Assembly (NCBI GenBank): GCA_903847285.1
Contig: CAINDH010000280.1
Coordinates: forward strand, 1 to 39,346
DNA: 39,346 nt
Direction of reading: 5' to 3'
DNA from: an uncultured Verrucomicrobia subdivision 3 bacterium
GTDB lineage: Bacteria; Verrucomicrobiota; Verrucomicrobiae; Limisphaerales; UBA11358
The position numbers were made by a program, and so were the translations under genes. Under the pieces are notes generated by a model that worked only from the letters and a program-made list of their open reading frames with translations, made no database searches and had not been told where the DNA came from. This document shows, piece after piece, positions 7,703 to 15,290 of the stretch. Positions within the stretch are counted from its first letter, which is position 1; each line of letters starts with the position of its first letter.

Positions 7703-9454
7703 TTAGCGCGTGACGAATTGAGTCTGGTCATCCGCCCCGGAAAGGGACTCAAGATGCTCTTCCATCTGGGTGACGCGAAGGACTTCCTCGATGGTAGTGG
7801 TGCCTTCCCGCACTTTTTTCCAGCCGTCGGTGCGGAGCGTTCTCATGCCGTTGGCGATGGCGAGCTGGGCGATGGTCGTGGCCGGCGCGCGGTTCATGAT
7901 GAGCGGGCGCAACGCTTCGGTGACAATCAGCAGTTCGTAAATACCTTTGCGGCCTTGATAACCCTGCTGGCGGCATTCTTCGCAACCCGCGCCGTGCCAG
8001 ATTTTCGCCTTGCCGATGTCGGCTTCGGGAAAACCAATCTTGCGCAGGTAATCGTGATCCACATTCTGCTCGGTCTTGCAGTGTTGGCAAATTGTGCGGA
8101 CGAGACGTTGCGCCTGCACCGCTTCGACGGAAGACGCGATGAGGAACGGTTCAATGCCCATGTCCGTCAAACGCGTGAACGCGCTCGGCGCATCGTTTGT
8201 GTGCAGCGTGGAGAAAACCAAGTGACCCGTGAGCGACGCACGGATAGCGATGTCGGCCGTTTCCGAATCGCGGATTTCCCCGACCATCACCACATTCGGG
8301 TCTTGGCGCAAAATGTGGCGCAGCCCCATCGCAAACGTCAGTCCGATGTCCGAACGCACTGCAATCTGGTTGATGCCCTTGAGTTCGTATTCGACCGGCT
8401 CCTCAATGGTGATGATGCGCTTATGAACCGAGTTGATGGCGGAGAGAAATGCGTAGAGCGACGTGGACTTGCCAGAACCTGTCGGGCCGGTGACAAGAAA
8501 AATCCCGTGTGGCTTGATGATGATGTCGCGGATGGCGTCCTCTTCCAATTTTGAAAATCCGAGTTTGTCCAACGATAGAAAAATTTTTCCACGCGTCAGC
8601 AAGCGGAGCGAAACGGATTCACCATAAACCGTCGGCACGGTAGAAACGCGGATGTCAATTTCCTCGCCCTTGATGCGGACGTTGATACGCCCGTCTTGCG
8701 GCAGACGTTTTTCGGAAATGTTCATTCCGCTCATCACCTTGATACGCGAGATGAGCGCGGCCTGAAAACGTTTCAACTGCGCGGGCAGTGGAATCAGATG
8801 GAGAATACCGTCAATGCGGTTGCGGATGCGCAGTTCGTCTTCTTGCGGTTCAAAGTGGATGTCGGTGGCGCGATTCTTGAACGCTTCCCAGATGATCTGG
8901 TTCACGAACTTGATGACGCTCGCCTCCTGATCGCCCTCGGTGATTTCCTTGTCCGTGGCAAGTTCGAGATCCATCCCGTCGCCCTCGCCCATTTCGTCGA
9001 GCGTTTCTGCGCCGACACCGAAGTATTTTTTGAGCGCCTTTTCGATTTCCGTGCGCGTGGCGAGCGCAAAGCTCACCGGCATCTTCGCATCGAAGCGCAC
9101 CGCACTCATCATCGCCGCATCGAACGGGTCGCTCGCGGCGATTTGCAAAACGCCATTATTGATGGCGACGGGCATTACGAAAAATTGAAACGCGATCTTG
9201 GTGGCAATTTTTTTGCGGACATCATCTTCAATGGTCAGCTTGGCGAGATCAAGATACGGCCAGCCGAGCGCAACGGCGAGGCGCTGCATGAAGACATCTT
9301 CGGCCACGCCGCGTTCGCGGGCGACGAACGTGAGCAACGGGTCGGCGGAACCGGCGTCCGCGGCGGCACGCCACGATTTACGCCAGTCGTCGAACTGCGC
9401 CGGTGACGCTTCCGCGACCGTCGCGACGAGATTTCTGACCGAGCTAAAGGCCAT
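7703..9454 (-). CDS. gspE: Type II secretion / type IV pilus assembly ATPase (GspE/PilB)
   Basis: A 583-residue hexameric-ATPase family protein that would drive pseudopilus or pilus assembly at the inner membrane. The N-terminal domain (about 1-145) is of the GspE-N type. The ATPase core has Walker A GPTGSGKST (323-331), an Asp box (IITIEEPVEY), Walker B VVMVGEIRD and a His box (TGHLVFSTLHTND). A tetracysteine zinc site is formed by C456, C459, C491 and C494. Length and motifs fit the family. It is the first gene of the minus-strand E-L-M-D operon; its start is divergent from mqnE across 189 bases, where the operon promoter should lie, but no convincing -35/-10 pair was recognised. No GspF, prepilin peptidase or main pseudopilin gene follows in this operon. 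Confidence 0.95.
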   Translation of the reverse strand: MAFSSVRNLVATVAEASPAQFDDWRKSWRAAADAGSADPLLTFVARERGVAEDVFMQRLAVALGWPYLDLAKLTIEDDVRKKIATKIAFQFFVMPVAINNGVLQIAASDPFDAAMMSAVRFDAKMPVSFALATRTEIEKALKKYFGVGAETLDEMGEGDGMDLELATDKEITEGDQEASVIKFVNQIIWEAFKNRATDIHFEPQEDELRIRNRIDGILHLIPLPAQLKRFQAALISRIKVMSGMNISEKRLPQDGRINVRIKGEEIDIRVSTVPTVYGESVSLRLLTRGKIFLSLDKLGFSKLEEDAIRDIIIKPHGIFLVTGPTGSGKSTSLYAFLSAINSVHKRIITIEEPVEYELKGINQIAVRSDIGLTFAMGLRHILRQDPNVVMVGEIRDSETADIAIRASLTGHLVFSTLHTNDAPSAFTRLTDMGIEPFLIASSVEAVQAQRLVRTICQHCKTEQNVDHDYLRKIGFPEADIGKAKIWHGAGCEECRQQGYQGRKGIYELLIVTEALRPLIMNRAPATTIAQLAIANGMRTLRTDGWKKVREGTTTIEEVLRVTQMEEHLESLSGADDQTQFVTR

Positions 9455-9643
9455 TTTTGTCCTGTTTGAACATCAAGGGGCGCGAAAAGTTGCAGATTTT
9501 GTTGGATTTATCAAACCCTCAGTTCGTTTTGGACCGCTTAGCATAGCTCGCCCCGCTCCAGCCCAATGAACCACCACCATGTAATGCCCGTCGATCCAAA
9601 CTGGCAATTTGCCTGTGCGCGCCGCTTCTGATAATTCTTTCGG

Positions 9644-10819
9644 GTGAATTTTTTCATCCAACGTAGCGAATTACGCGACCTTTACGACAAAGTCGTCGCG
9701 GGCGAACGCATTTCCGAGGCCGACGCGTTGCGGCTGTTTGAGACGAAGGATTTGAATGCGCTGGGGGCCATCGCCGATTTCGTGCGCGCTCGAAAGAACG
9801 GCAACCGCGCCAGCTTCATCATCAATCGCTACATCAACTACTCGAACTACTGCATCCTCTCCTGCCAGTTCTGCTCGTTTGCGCGGAAGAAACGCGATGC
9901 GGACGGCTTTGAGCTGACCATCCCGCAGATTGTCGAGAAAGCGCGCGAGGCATTGAAACTCGGCATCACGGAATTGCATATCGTCGGCGGATTGCACCCG
10001 TCGCTGCCCTTCAACCATTACGTCGAGATGCTGCGTGCGCTCAAGACGCTGGACACGCGACTCCAGTTAAAATGTTTTACCGCCATTGAAATTCTCCACC
10101 TTGCGTGGCTCGCTAAAAAGTCCACTGTTGAAACGCTCACGGAATTGAAAGCCGCTGGCCTCGACTCGCTCACCGGTGGCGGCGCGGAAATTTTTCGCAA
10201 AGAAGTCCGCTCACAGATCGCCAAGGGCAAGGAATCTGCCGAGGAATACCTCGAGGTGCATCGCCAATGGCACAAGCTCGGCCAGCGCAGCACTTGCACG
10301 ATGCTCTACGGCCACGTCGAGAGCTTGGCCGACCGCGTGGATCATCTGCGCCAACTCCGCGCGCTGCAGGATGAGACCGGCGGCTTCACTGCGCTCATCC
10401 CGCTCGCGTATCAGCCGGAGAACAATGACATCCCCGTCAAAACGCCGCCGACCGGCTATGATTCACTCCGCACGATTGCCGTGAGCCGCATCTATCTCGA
10501 CAACTTTCCGCACATCACCGCGTATTGGGTGGGCCTCGGCATGAAGCTCGCACAAGTTGCCTTAAGCTACGGCGCGGACGACATCCACGGCACGATCATC
10601 GAGGAGCACATCTTCCACATGGCCGGCGCGACCTCGCCGCAATTGCAGACCGAAACGGACATGATCAAAGCCATTCGCGAAACCGGCCGCACGCCCGTGC
10701 AGCGAAATACTTTTTACGAGCCGATTAAAGTTCTGGCGGACACGAACCAAGCCAGCGGCGAAGCCCCGGAGAATTTGGCGCACTCGAAGGTGTTGGAAGG
10801 TAATCTGGCGACGGCTTAA
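9644..10819 (+). CDS. mqnE: Aminofutalosine synthase (radical SAM, futalosine menaquinone pathway)
   Basis: A 391-residue radical-SAM enzyme. The iron-sulfur cluster motif CxxxCxxC is at C70, C74 and C77 (YCILSCQFC). Other family features are HIVGGLHP, SLTGGGAEIF, TMLYGHVE and the C-terminal TPVQRNTFYEP. MqnE joins chorismate-derived 3-[(1-carboxyvinyl)oxy]benzoate to SAM to make aminofutalosine, an early step of menaquinone synthesis outside the classical Men pathway. TMLYGHVE followed by RVDHL and LQDETGGF favours MqnE over its relative MqnC. The start is a GTG at 9644: an in-frame TAA lies just upstream (9632-9634), there is no ATG nearby, and the N-terminus fits the family. No Shine-Dalgarno sequence is obvious. 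The gene stands alone, divergent from gspE and convergent with the sugar transferase gene. Confidence 0.88.
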   Translation: MNFFIQRSELRDLYDKVVAGERISEADALRLFETKDLNALGAIADFVRARKNGNRASFIINRYINYSNYCILSCQFCSFARKKRDADGFELTIPQIVEKAREALKLGITELHIVGGLHPSLPFNHYVEMLRALKTLDTRLQLKCFTAIEILHLAWLAKKSTVETLTELKAAGLDSLTGGGAEIFRKEVRSQIAKGKESAEEYLEVHRQWHKLGQRSTCTMLYGHVESLADRVDHLRQLRALQDETGGFTALIPLAYQPENNDIPVKTPPTGYDSLRTIAVSRIYLDNFPHITAYWVGLGMKLAQVALSYGADDIHGTIIEEHIFHMAGATSPQLQTETDMIKAIRETGRTPVQRNTFYEPIKVLADTNQASGEAPENLAHSKVLEGNLATA

Positions 10820-10868
10820 GCTTTTTGGCTTCAAATGACTTGTTTTAGCCGTTTTTACACCTATTCCG

Positions 10869-10894
10869 GTCATTTTTCCATGTGGAGAAATGAC
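10869..10894. terminator. Perfect-arm hairpin between convergent genes, possible terminator
   Basis: The 26 bases form an 11-bp stem with one G-T wobble and a four-base ATGT loop (GTCATTTTTCC / GGAGAAATGAC). It lies 50 bases after the mqnE stop, and its 3' arm is part of the first unit of the 21-bp repeat array. There is no long T-run on either side, so action as a classical intrinsic terminator is uncertain; a bidirectional barrier between convergent genes is possible. Confidence 0.4.
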
Positions 10895-11024
10895 TTCCCC
10901 ACATGGTCGGGTGAGGCAACCATGTGGTGGGCTGACTCAACTACATGGCGGACTTGCCTCACTATGTGGCGGAATGATTTGGTCAGGTGGTGAAGTGACC
11001 CGACCACATACTAACGCGAGTCGA
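10878..11024. repeat. 21-bp tandem array with alternately inverted 8-bp heads
   Basis: Seven consecutive units of exactly 21 bases begin at 10878, 10899, 10920, 10941, 10962, 10983 and 11004. The unit heads are CCATGTGG, CCACATGG, CCATGTGG, CTACATGG, CTATGTGG, TCAGGTGG and CCACATAC. CCATGTGG and CCACATGG are reverse complements, so the early heads alternate in orientation. The rest of each unit is looser, often GG-x-x-TGA-x-TC-like. Neighbouring units can fold as 8-bp hairpins with 13-base loops (units 1/2 perfect, units 3/4 with one wobble). The array fills most of the gap between the convergent mqnE and sugar transferase genes. No open reading frame here looks real, and no spacers of CRISPR type are present. 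Confidence 0.85.
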
Positions 11025-11037
11025 CAATTTTGAGGTT

Positions 11038-12474
11038 TTACTTCGCCCCGCTGCCGCTGAACACGGCGGGGACAGTGCGAATGATGATGGCGATGTCCAG
11101 CCAGATGGACCAGTTGTCGATGTATTCGAGGTCGAGGCGCACCCATTCTTTGAAGTCGGAAATCTTGTTGCGTCCGCCAACCTGCCACAGGCAAGTGAGG
11201 CCGGGCTTGACGCTCAGACGGCGACGATGAGCAAGGTCATTGAAGCGCTTTACTTCGTTCACCGGCAGCGGGCGCGGCCCAACAATGCTCATTTCGCCGC
11301 GGAAAATATTGAAGAGCTGCGGGAGTTCATCGAGGCTGTATTTGCGGAGAAGTTTTCCGATCCGCGTGATGCGCGGATCATTGGTGACTTTGAAGACGGG
11401 CCCGGTCATCTCGTTCATGGCAGCAAGTTCGTGTTGGAATTGCTCGGCGTTGGTGACCATGGTGCGAAACTTCAAAATCTCAAACGGTGTGCCATTGAGG
11501 CCGGACCGTTGCTGCCGGAAAAACACTGGCCCAGGGGAAGTGAGCTTGATAAGCACGGCAATGACGAGCATGGGCAGGCCGACAATGAGAATCCCCAGCA
11601 ACGAGCCAACGAGATCCATAAGCATCTTGGCGAGCATCTGCCAGGAGGTTTCTGGCGTGGTGCGGAAGACAAGCAGCGGGCTCCCGAACATTTCATCAAA
11701 ACTGGCGTGGGCAATTTGCGTCGCAAAAAAATCCGCGATGAGCCAAGCCTCGACACCTTCGGTCTCGCAAAGCTGGATGAGGGTCTCGACCCGTTCGAGC
11801 TGGGTGTGGCGCGCGCTGACGAGCACGCCGCTGACGGAATGTTCGTGCAACAATTCAATAAGTTGCGGCGCGGAAGATTCGGCGAGGTTGAACTCGGCGG
11901 CGATTTCCATGCTGTTGGCGGCGTGGGCGGCCACCAGTTTCCGGAGCCGGGCGATTTCTGTGGGTGTGCCGGCGATGACGATGCGGCGCTTATATTGTGC
12001 CTTGGCCAGCCGGCTGCGCAACGCCACCCGCAGCACCTCTTCTTTCAGCCATACGAGGCCGAAGCTGATGATGCCGAAGAACAGCATGACGACGCGCGGC
12101 GAATTATTGGATTCTTTGAAGATGAAAAGCAGCAGCACCAGCCCGATGGCGAGGATGGAACAACCTTTGAGCAGCGGCCAGAACATGGAGCTACGCGCGG
12201 TAAGCATGGGCCGGCTGTAGAACCCTTGCGATTCCAGCACCAGCGGCGCGGCGGGCACGAGCGCAAAATAGAGCCAAACGACCTGATTGAAGGAATCGGC
12301 CGGAATGGTCTCCAGTTTGAAAAAAGGGTGCGCACCCGCGAGTGTTTCGTTGATGAAGCCAACGAACACCGGATTGCTGCGCAAGACGAACGCCAGCCAG
12401 AAACTCATCGCGAACACACAGGCATCGGTGAGCTGGTGAATTTGCGTTCTAAATTGGCGGTCGCGTTGCAGCAT
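11038..12474 (-). CDS. Polyprenyl-phosphate sugar-1-phosphate transferase (exopolysaccharide initiation)
   Basis: A 478-residue protein of the bacterial sugar transferase family (WbaP/EpsL/CpsE type). It would start repeat-unit assembly by moving a sugar phosphate from a nucleotide sugar to undecaprenyl phosphate at the inner membrane. Four membrane helices fill about residues 1-130, followed by a soluble CoA-binding-like middle part and a fifth helix (about 282-303). The C-terminal catalytic domain has [47 protein letters not shown] and [10 protein letters not shown]. Length fits the family. It is the last gene of the minus-strand run WecG-like, exosortase, EpsI, transferase, 42 bases after EpsI. 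The transferred sugar cannot be told from sequence by eye. Confidence 0.93.
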   Translation of the reverse strand: MLQRDRQFRTQIHQLTDACVFAMSFWLAFVLRSNPVFVGFINETLAGAHPFFKLETIPADSFNQVVWLYFALVPAAPLVLESQGFYSRPMLTARSSMFWPLLKGCSILAIGLVLLLFIFKESNNSPRVVMLFFGIISFGLVWLKEEVLRVALRSRLAKAQYKRRIVIAGTPTEIARLRKLVAAHAANSMEIAAEFNLAESSAPQLIELLHEHSVSGVLVSARHTQLERVETLIQLCETEGVEAWLIADFFATQIAHASFDEMFGSPLLVFRTTPETSWQMLAKMLMDLVGSLLGILIVGLPMLVIAVLIKLTSPGPVFFRQQRSGLNGTPFEILKFRTMVTNAEQFQHELAAMNEMTGPVFKVTNDPRITRIGKLLRKYSLDELPQLFNIFRGEMSIVGPRPLPVNEVKRFNDLAHRRRLSVKPGLTCLWQVGGRNKISDFKEWVRLDLEYIDNWSIWLDIAIIIRTVPAVFSGSGAK

Positions 12475-12516
12475 TTGCTAAATTTATCTACAGATTAAAT
12501 GGCAAAGGCGCTGGTG

Positions 12517-13254
12517 TTAACCACCTGCCTTGGGAACAAGTTGAAATTCCGGCACGGTGCTGGCAATCAATTTTTTCATCCGCTCAAACGTGGCTTCCTC
12601 TTGACCCGGCGCGCAAATAGCAAAGGCGGAAATGTAAGCCCACCGTTGCAGCGTGCCATGCAGCAACAGATCGCGCGGCATCCACCAGAGTTTCCACTCG
12701 TTGGCACTCGCGGTCAGATGGCTGCCATCCACGAACCAGTATATGAACAAGCTGCGGTAGGGCTGCAGCTTGCCGGATTCATCCGGGAACTGCTTGCTGG
12801 CAAAAACGCGGTTCACCGGTAAGTCATACGCCATGGGTTGTGTCATGGGAATCATCACCTGCCCAGAGCGCGTCACGTCAATGTTCCAACCCTGTCCCGG
12901 CAGACAAATGTCTGGTCGATGAATACTCGTGCGGTCGGTGCCCATGACCACCGTGGTCATCGAGACCCAGAAATTATCTTCGGCGACGTAAGCCCGCACT
13001 CGGAAGCTGGTATCCTTCGGCAACACCCCCAGCACCATCTCGGAATTCGTGACAATCGTGGAAGTGTAGCCCGGCACGGATTCCGGCATGAGCACCTCTC
13101 GTTTCAAACTGCCCGCCGGCGCGCCGGCCAGCGGACGCGTCTTCACACCCGGCTCGCCGAGGCGCTGGTTGGCCTTCATGTGATTTAATAGCAAGGCGGC
13201 AACTCCCAGCATCACGAGCGTCGTCGCTCCGAGAATTTTTTTGGACTTCATCAT
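12517..13254 (-). CDS. epsI: EpsI-family exosortase-associated protein
   Basis: A 245-residue membrane-anchored or secreted protein with one N-terminal hydrophobic segment (about 7-21). The core carries RPDICLPGQGW (family pattern: Cys in a C-L-x-G-x-GW box) and LFIYWFVDG, which mark the EpsI / DUF3485 family that accompanies exosortases. Its role is thought to be in exopolysaccharide production or protein sorting, but its biochemistry is not settled. The start at 13254 was chosen because its ATG overlaps the exosortase stop as ATGA; the open frame continues upstream only as a shadow of the exosortase gene. A second ATG follows immediately (ATGATG). In some genomes EpsI is fused to the exosortase; here they are separate but coupled. 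Confidence 0.88.
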   Translation of the reverse strand: MMKSKKILGATTLVMLGVAALLLNHMKANQRLGEPGVKTRPLAGAPAGSLKREVLMPESVPGYTSTIVTNSEMVLGVLPKDTSFRVRAYVAEDNFWVSMTTVVMGTDRTSIHRPDICLPGQGWNIDVTRSGQVMIPMTQPMAYDLPVNRVFASKQFPDESGKLQPYRSLFIYWFVDGSHLTASANEWKLWWMPRDLLLHGTLQRWAYISAFAICAPGQEEATFERMKKLIASTVPEFQLVPKAGG

Positions 13255-14348
13255 GGCTGAGTCGGTTGAGGATTTTTGTTTCCCACTTTTTCCAGCCAGC
13301 GTCCCAGAAAATAAACTCCGGCGATAGCCACGAGGAAGGTTATAAAACCCGCCTTCGTCTCCACCGCTTTGCCCGCGTCTTGACCGCCAAGTTCCGCCAC
13401 CATGATGGTAAAGCACAGGCGCAGCACGTTGCCAGCGATGGCCAGCGGGAACGACGAGGCAATTACCACCACCCGCTTCCACGGAGCCTTGAACGTCACA
13501 AAACCATAAATCGTCGTCAACGCCAGCAGTGCCGTCAGGCTGCGAATACCGCTGCAAGCGGCCGCCACCTCGTAGGCGAACCGGTGTTGCGCATCAAACA
13601 ACTGCGTGCCATCACGAATCAAATCAGGCGCGAGGCCAAGATGCGCGATGTGCTCGACGATCCACGAGACCAGCAGGCGCATTTTGAACGCCAGCCAATC
13701 CGTGCCCGCCGCCGGCACGCAAAACGCCAAGAGAAAAAACGGAAATAAACTGGCCCGCAGCCAGCGGCGTCCCCACGCCAGCCCGGTCAAAGCATAAAGC
13801 CCGAGCAGAAATGAAATCATCGAAAGTCGCGGCTGCTGGATGACGTAGCCGGCTAGATGTAATAGCAGTGCCCCGGCTACCAGCAACAACCCCGGCCACC
13901 AGACATCCCGCGCGGCAGCGGACAGCTCCGCACGCTTCCACCAGAACAGCCCCAGCACCACAAACGGGATGAAAACACCAAACTGGCTGTCCGATTCCGC
14001 CGGCGTGTAAGCATCGAACACCCACGAAAAAATCGAGGGTGTGTCCAAATAGCCAAAGGTGGAATTGCCGAGCAGGGCGAACAGCGACGTCCACGCCGCC
14101 GCCAGCCCAAAGAAGAAAAATTTATTTGGCAACGCCGCCCATTCCTCGCGACAGCGCAGCGCCAGCATCACCATGCCGGCAATCACCCCCGCGCCAAAAC
14201 AGGGAACCGGCCAGGCTGCGCCGCGATACTCCGGGCTAGCCGCATACACGATGGCAAACGCGATTAGCGCCACGAGGGGGATTTCATGTGGCCATAAAAT
14301 TCCTAGGATTGGCGGCTCGTTTTTGGTTTTGTTCGCGGTTACAGACAC
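13251..14348 (-). CDS. Exosortase family membrane protein, conserved His position is Glu
   Basis: A 365-residue polytopic protein with about eight or nine hydrophobic helices. Exosortases are intramembrane cysteine transpeptidase-like enzymes that process proteins with C-terminal sorting tags, usually in exopolysaccharide producers. The Cys box is ACSGIRS with C265, and the conserved Arg is R310 in GNVLRL. The third conserved residue is a His four positions before a Gly (H-x-x-x-G); here the matching site reads ETKAG, with E330 where His is expected. Start is a GTG at 14348: the frame is closed by a TGA about 40 bases upstream and no ATG is available. No Shine-Dalgarno is clear. EpsI follows with a four-base overlap. 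No protein with a recognisable C-terminal PEP-type tag is in the window. Confidence 0.88.
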   Translation of the reverse strand: MSVTANKTKNEPPILGILWPHEIPLVALIAFAIVYAASPEYRGAAWPVPCFGAGVIAGMVMLALRCREEWAALPNKFFFFGLAAAWTSLFALLGNSTFGYLDTPSIFSWVFDAYTPAESDSQFGVFIPFVVLGLFWWKRAELSAAARDVWWPGLLLVAGALLLHLAGYVIQQPRLSMISFLLGLYALTGLAWGRRWLRASLFPFFLLAFCVPAAGTDWLAFKMRLLVSWIVEHIAHLGLAPDLIRDGTQLFDAQHRFAYEVAAACSGIRSLTALLALTTIYGFVTFKAPWKRVVVIASSFPLAIAGNVLRLCFTIMVAELGGQDAGKAVETKAGFITFLVAIAGVYFLGRWLEKVGNKNPQPTQP

Positions 14349-14448
14349 AAGGTTGCGAGACTGAGATAGCGGAACGGCGGGGATTGCTCAAACAAAAACA
14401 CTGGCACGACATTAATATATCTTTGACAACCGGGCGAAATCCCAAGCG

Positions 14449-15210
14449 TCACAACGGGAATTTTTTCAAGCCGGTGCGCTGGAGGAAAAAATTCCCAAGG
14501 AACAGCGGATTGTTCCGCAGGTAGCGCCTGCCCAGCCGGCGCGGCTCGCTGCACAGGCGGTAAAACCATTCCAAACCAGAACGCTGCATCCAGCGCGGCG
14601 CCTGCTTGGTGCGCCCGCTGTGAAAATCAAATGCCGCGCCCACGCCAAACATCAGTGTCGCGTCCAGCTTGGGCAGAAATTCCGCCATGAACCGCTCCTG
14701 CTTGGGCGTGCTCAAGCCCACCCAGAAAATGTCCGGCCGGTTCGCGGACACCTGCGCCTGCAAACGTTTCACCTCCGCCTCATTCAGCGCGCGGAACGGC
14801 GGCGTGTAAGTCCCGGCCACTTGCAACTTTGGAAATCGTTCCTTCAACTTTCGCGCCAGTAATTCCGCCACGCCGTCTGCCCCGCCATAGAAAAAATGTT
14901 TCGCGCCACTCGTCTCGCTCCACGCGCAAACGTCCAGCATCAAGTCCGGGCCATAGACGCGGCCCATTTCCTTGTGGCCGGCGAGCTTGCCCGCCCAAAC
15001 CATCGGCATGCCATCGGGCGTGCAGAGAAACGCGTCGTTCAGAATTTTTTTGAAGGCGGCGTCATCCTGCGCTTCCATCACGCCATGCACGCCAGTCACG
15101 CAGATGTAGCCTTTGCGGCGCTCGCGCACAGCGGCGGCGCTGGCTGCCAGCGCGGTCTGCAGATTCAGCACGCTGATACCGACCCCTAGGACATTAACAC
15201 GGTTAGTCAT
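14449..15210 (-). CDS. WecG/TagA/CpsF-family glycosyltransferase
   Basis: A 253-residue GT26-type protein that would add a sugar to a lipid-linked saccharide at the inner face of the membrane. Family features are VTGVHGVMEA, CTPDGMPMVWAGKL, RVYGPDLM, FFYGGADGVAELLA, VGLSTPKQE and GVGAAFDFHSGRTKQAPRW. Length fits the family. It is the first gene of the minus-strand polysaccharide run (100 bases before the exosortase) and diverges from the GT-B gene at 15290 over a palindromic intergenic element. The donor and acceptor are unknown. Confidence 0.93.
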   Translation of the reverse strand: MTNRVNVLGVGISVLNLQTALAASAAAVRERRKGYICVTGVHGVMEAQDDAAFKKILNDAFLCTPDGMPMVWAGKLAGHKEMGRVYGPDLMLDVCAWSETSGAKHFFYGGADGVAELLARKLKERFPKLQVAGTYTPPFRALNEAEVKRLQAQVSANRPDIFWVGLSTPKQERFMAEFLPKLDATLMFGVGAAFDFHSGRTKQAPRWMQRSGLEWFYRLCSEPRRLGRRYLRNNPLFLGNFFLQRTGLKKFPL

Positions 15211-15290
15211 TTACGATTTACGTTTTCGGATTTACGATTTCAGAATTCAGCTGTTGCGTAAATCGTATATCGCAAACCGCAAATCCGAAA
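15211..15290. repeat. Palindromic intergenic element with TTTACGATTT motifs
   Basis: The divergent gap contains direct TTTACGATT copies (around 15211 and 15231) and two nested inverted pairs. The outer pair is TTTCGGATTT (15224-15233) with AAATCCGAAA (15281-15290), a perfect 10-bp match. The inner pair is TACGATTT (15233-15240) with AAATCGTA (15260-15267). The outer right arm ends on the A of the ATG of the glycosyltransferase at 15290. The same TTTACGATT motif recurs before nadE, so it may be a dispersed element. Confidence 0.7.

Noticed and set aside
9473..9661. 62-residue minus-strand open frame between gspE and mqnE
   Set aside because: It overlaps the mqnE start region, has no recognisable family, and its composition is ordinary for a chance frame in GC-rich DNA.
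10878..11024. Possible CRISPR array
   Set aside because: Units follow each other without unique spacers, the period is 21 bases, and no cas gene is present.
11227..12498. 423-residue plus-strand open frame opposite the sugar transferase
   Set aside because: It is antisense to a well-supported transferase gene, and its His/Glu/Arg-rich composition is typical of a shadow frame.
13255..13557. N-terminal extension of the EpsI frame
   Set aside because: It is a shadow of the exosortase gene; the ATGA overlap at 13251-13254 gives a natural start.
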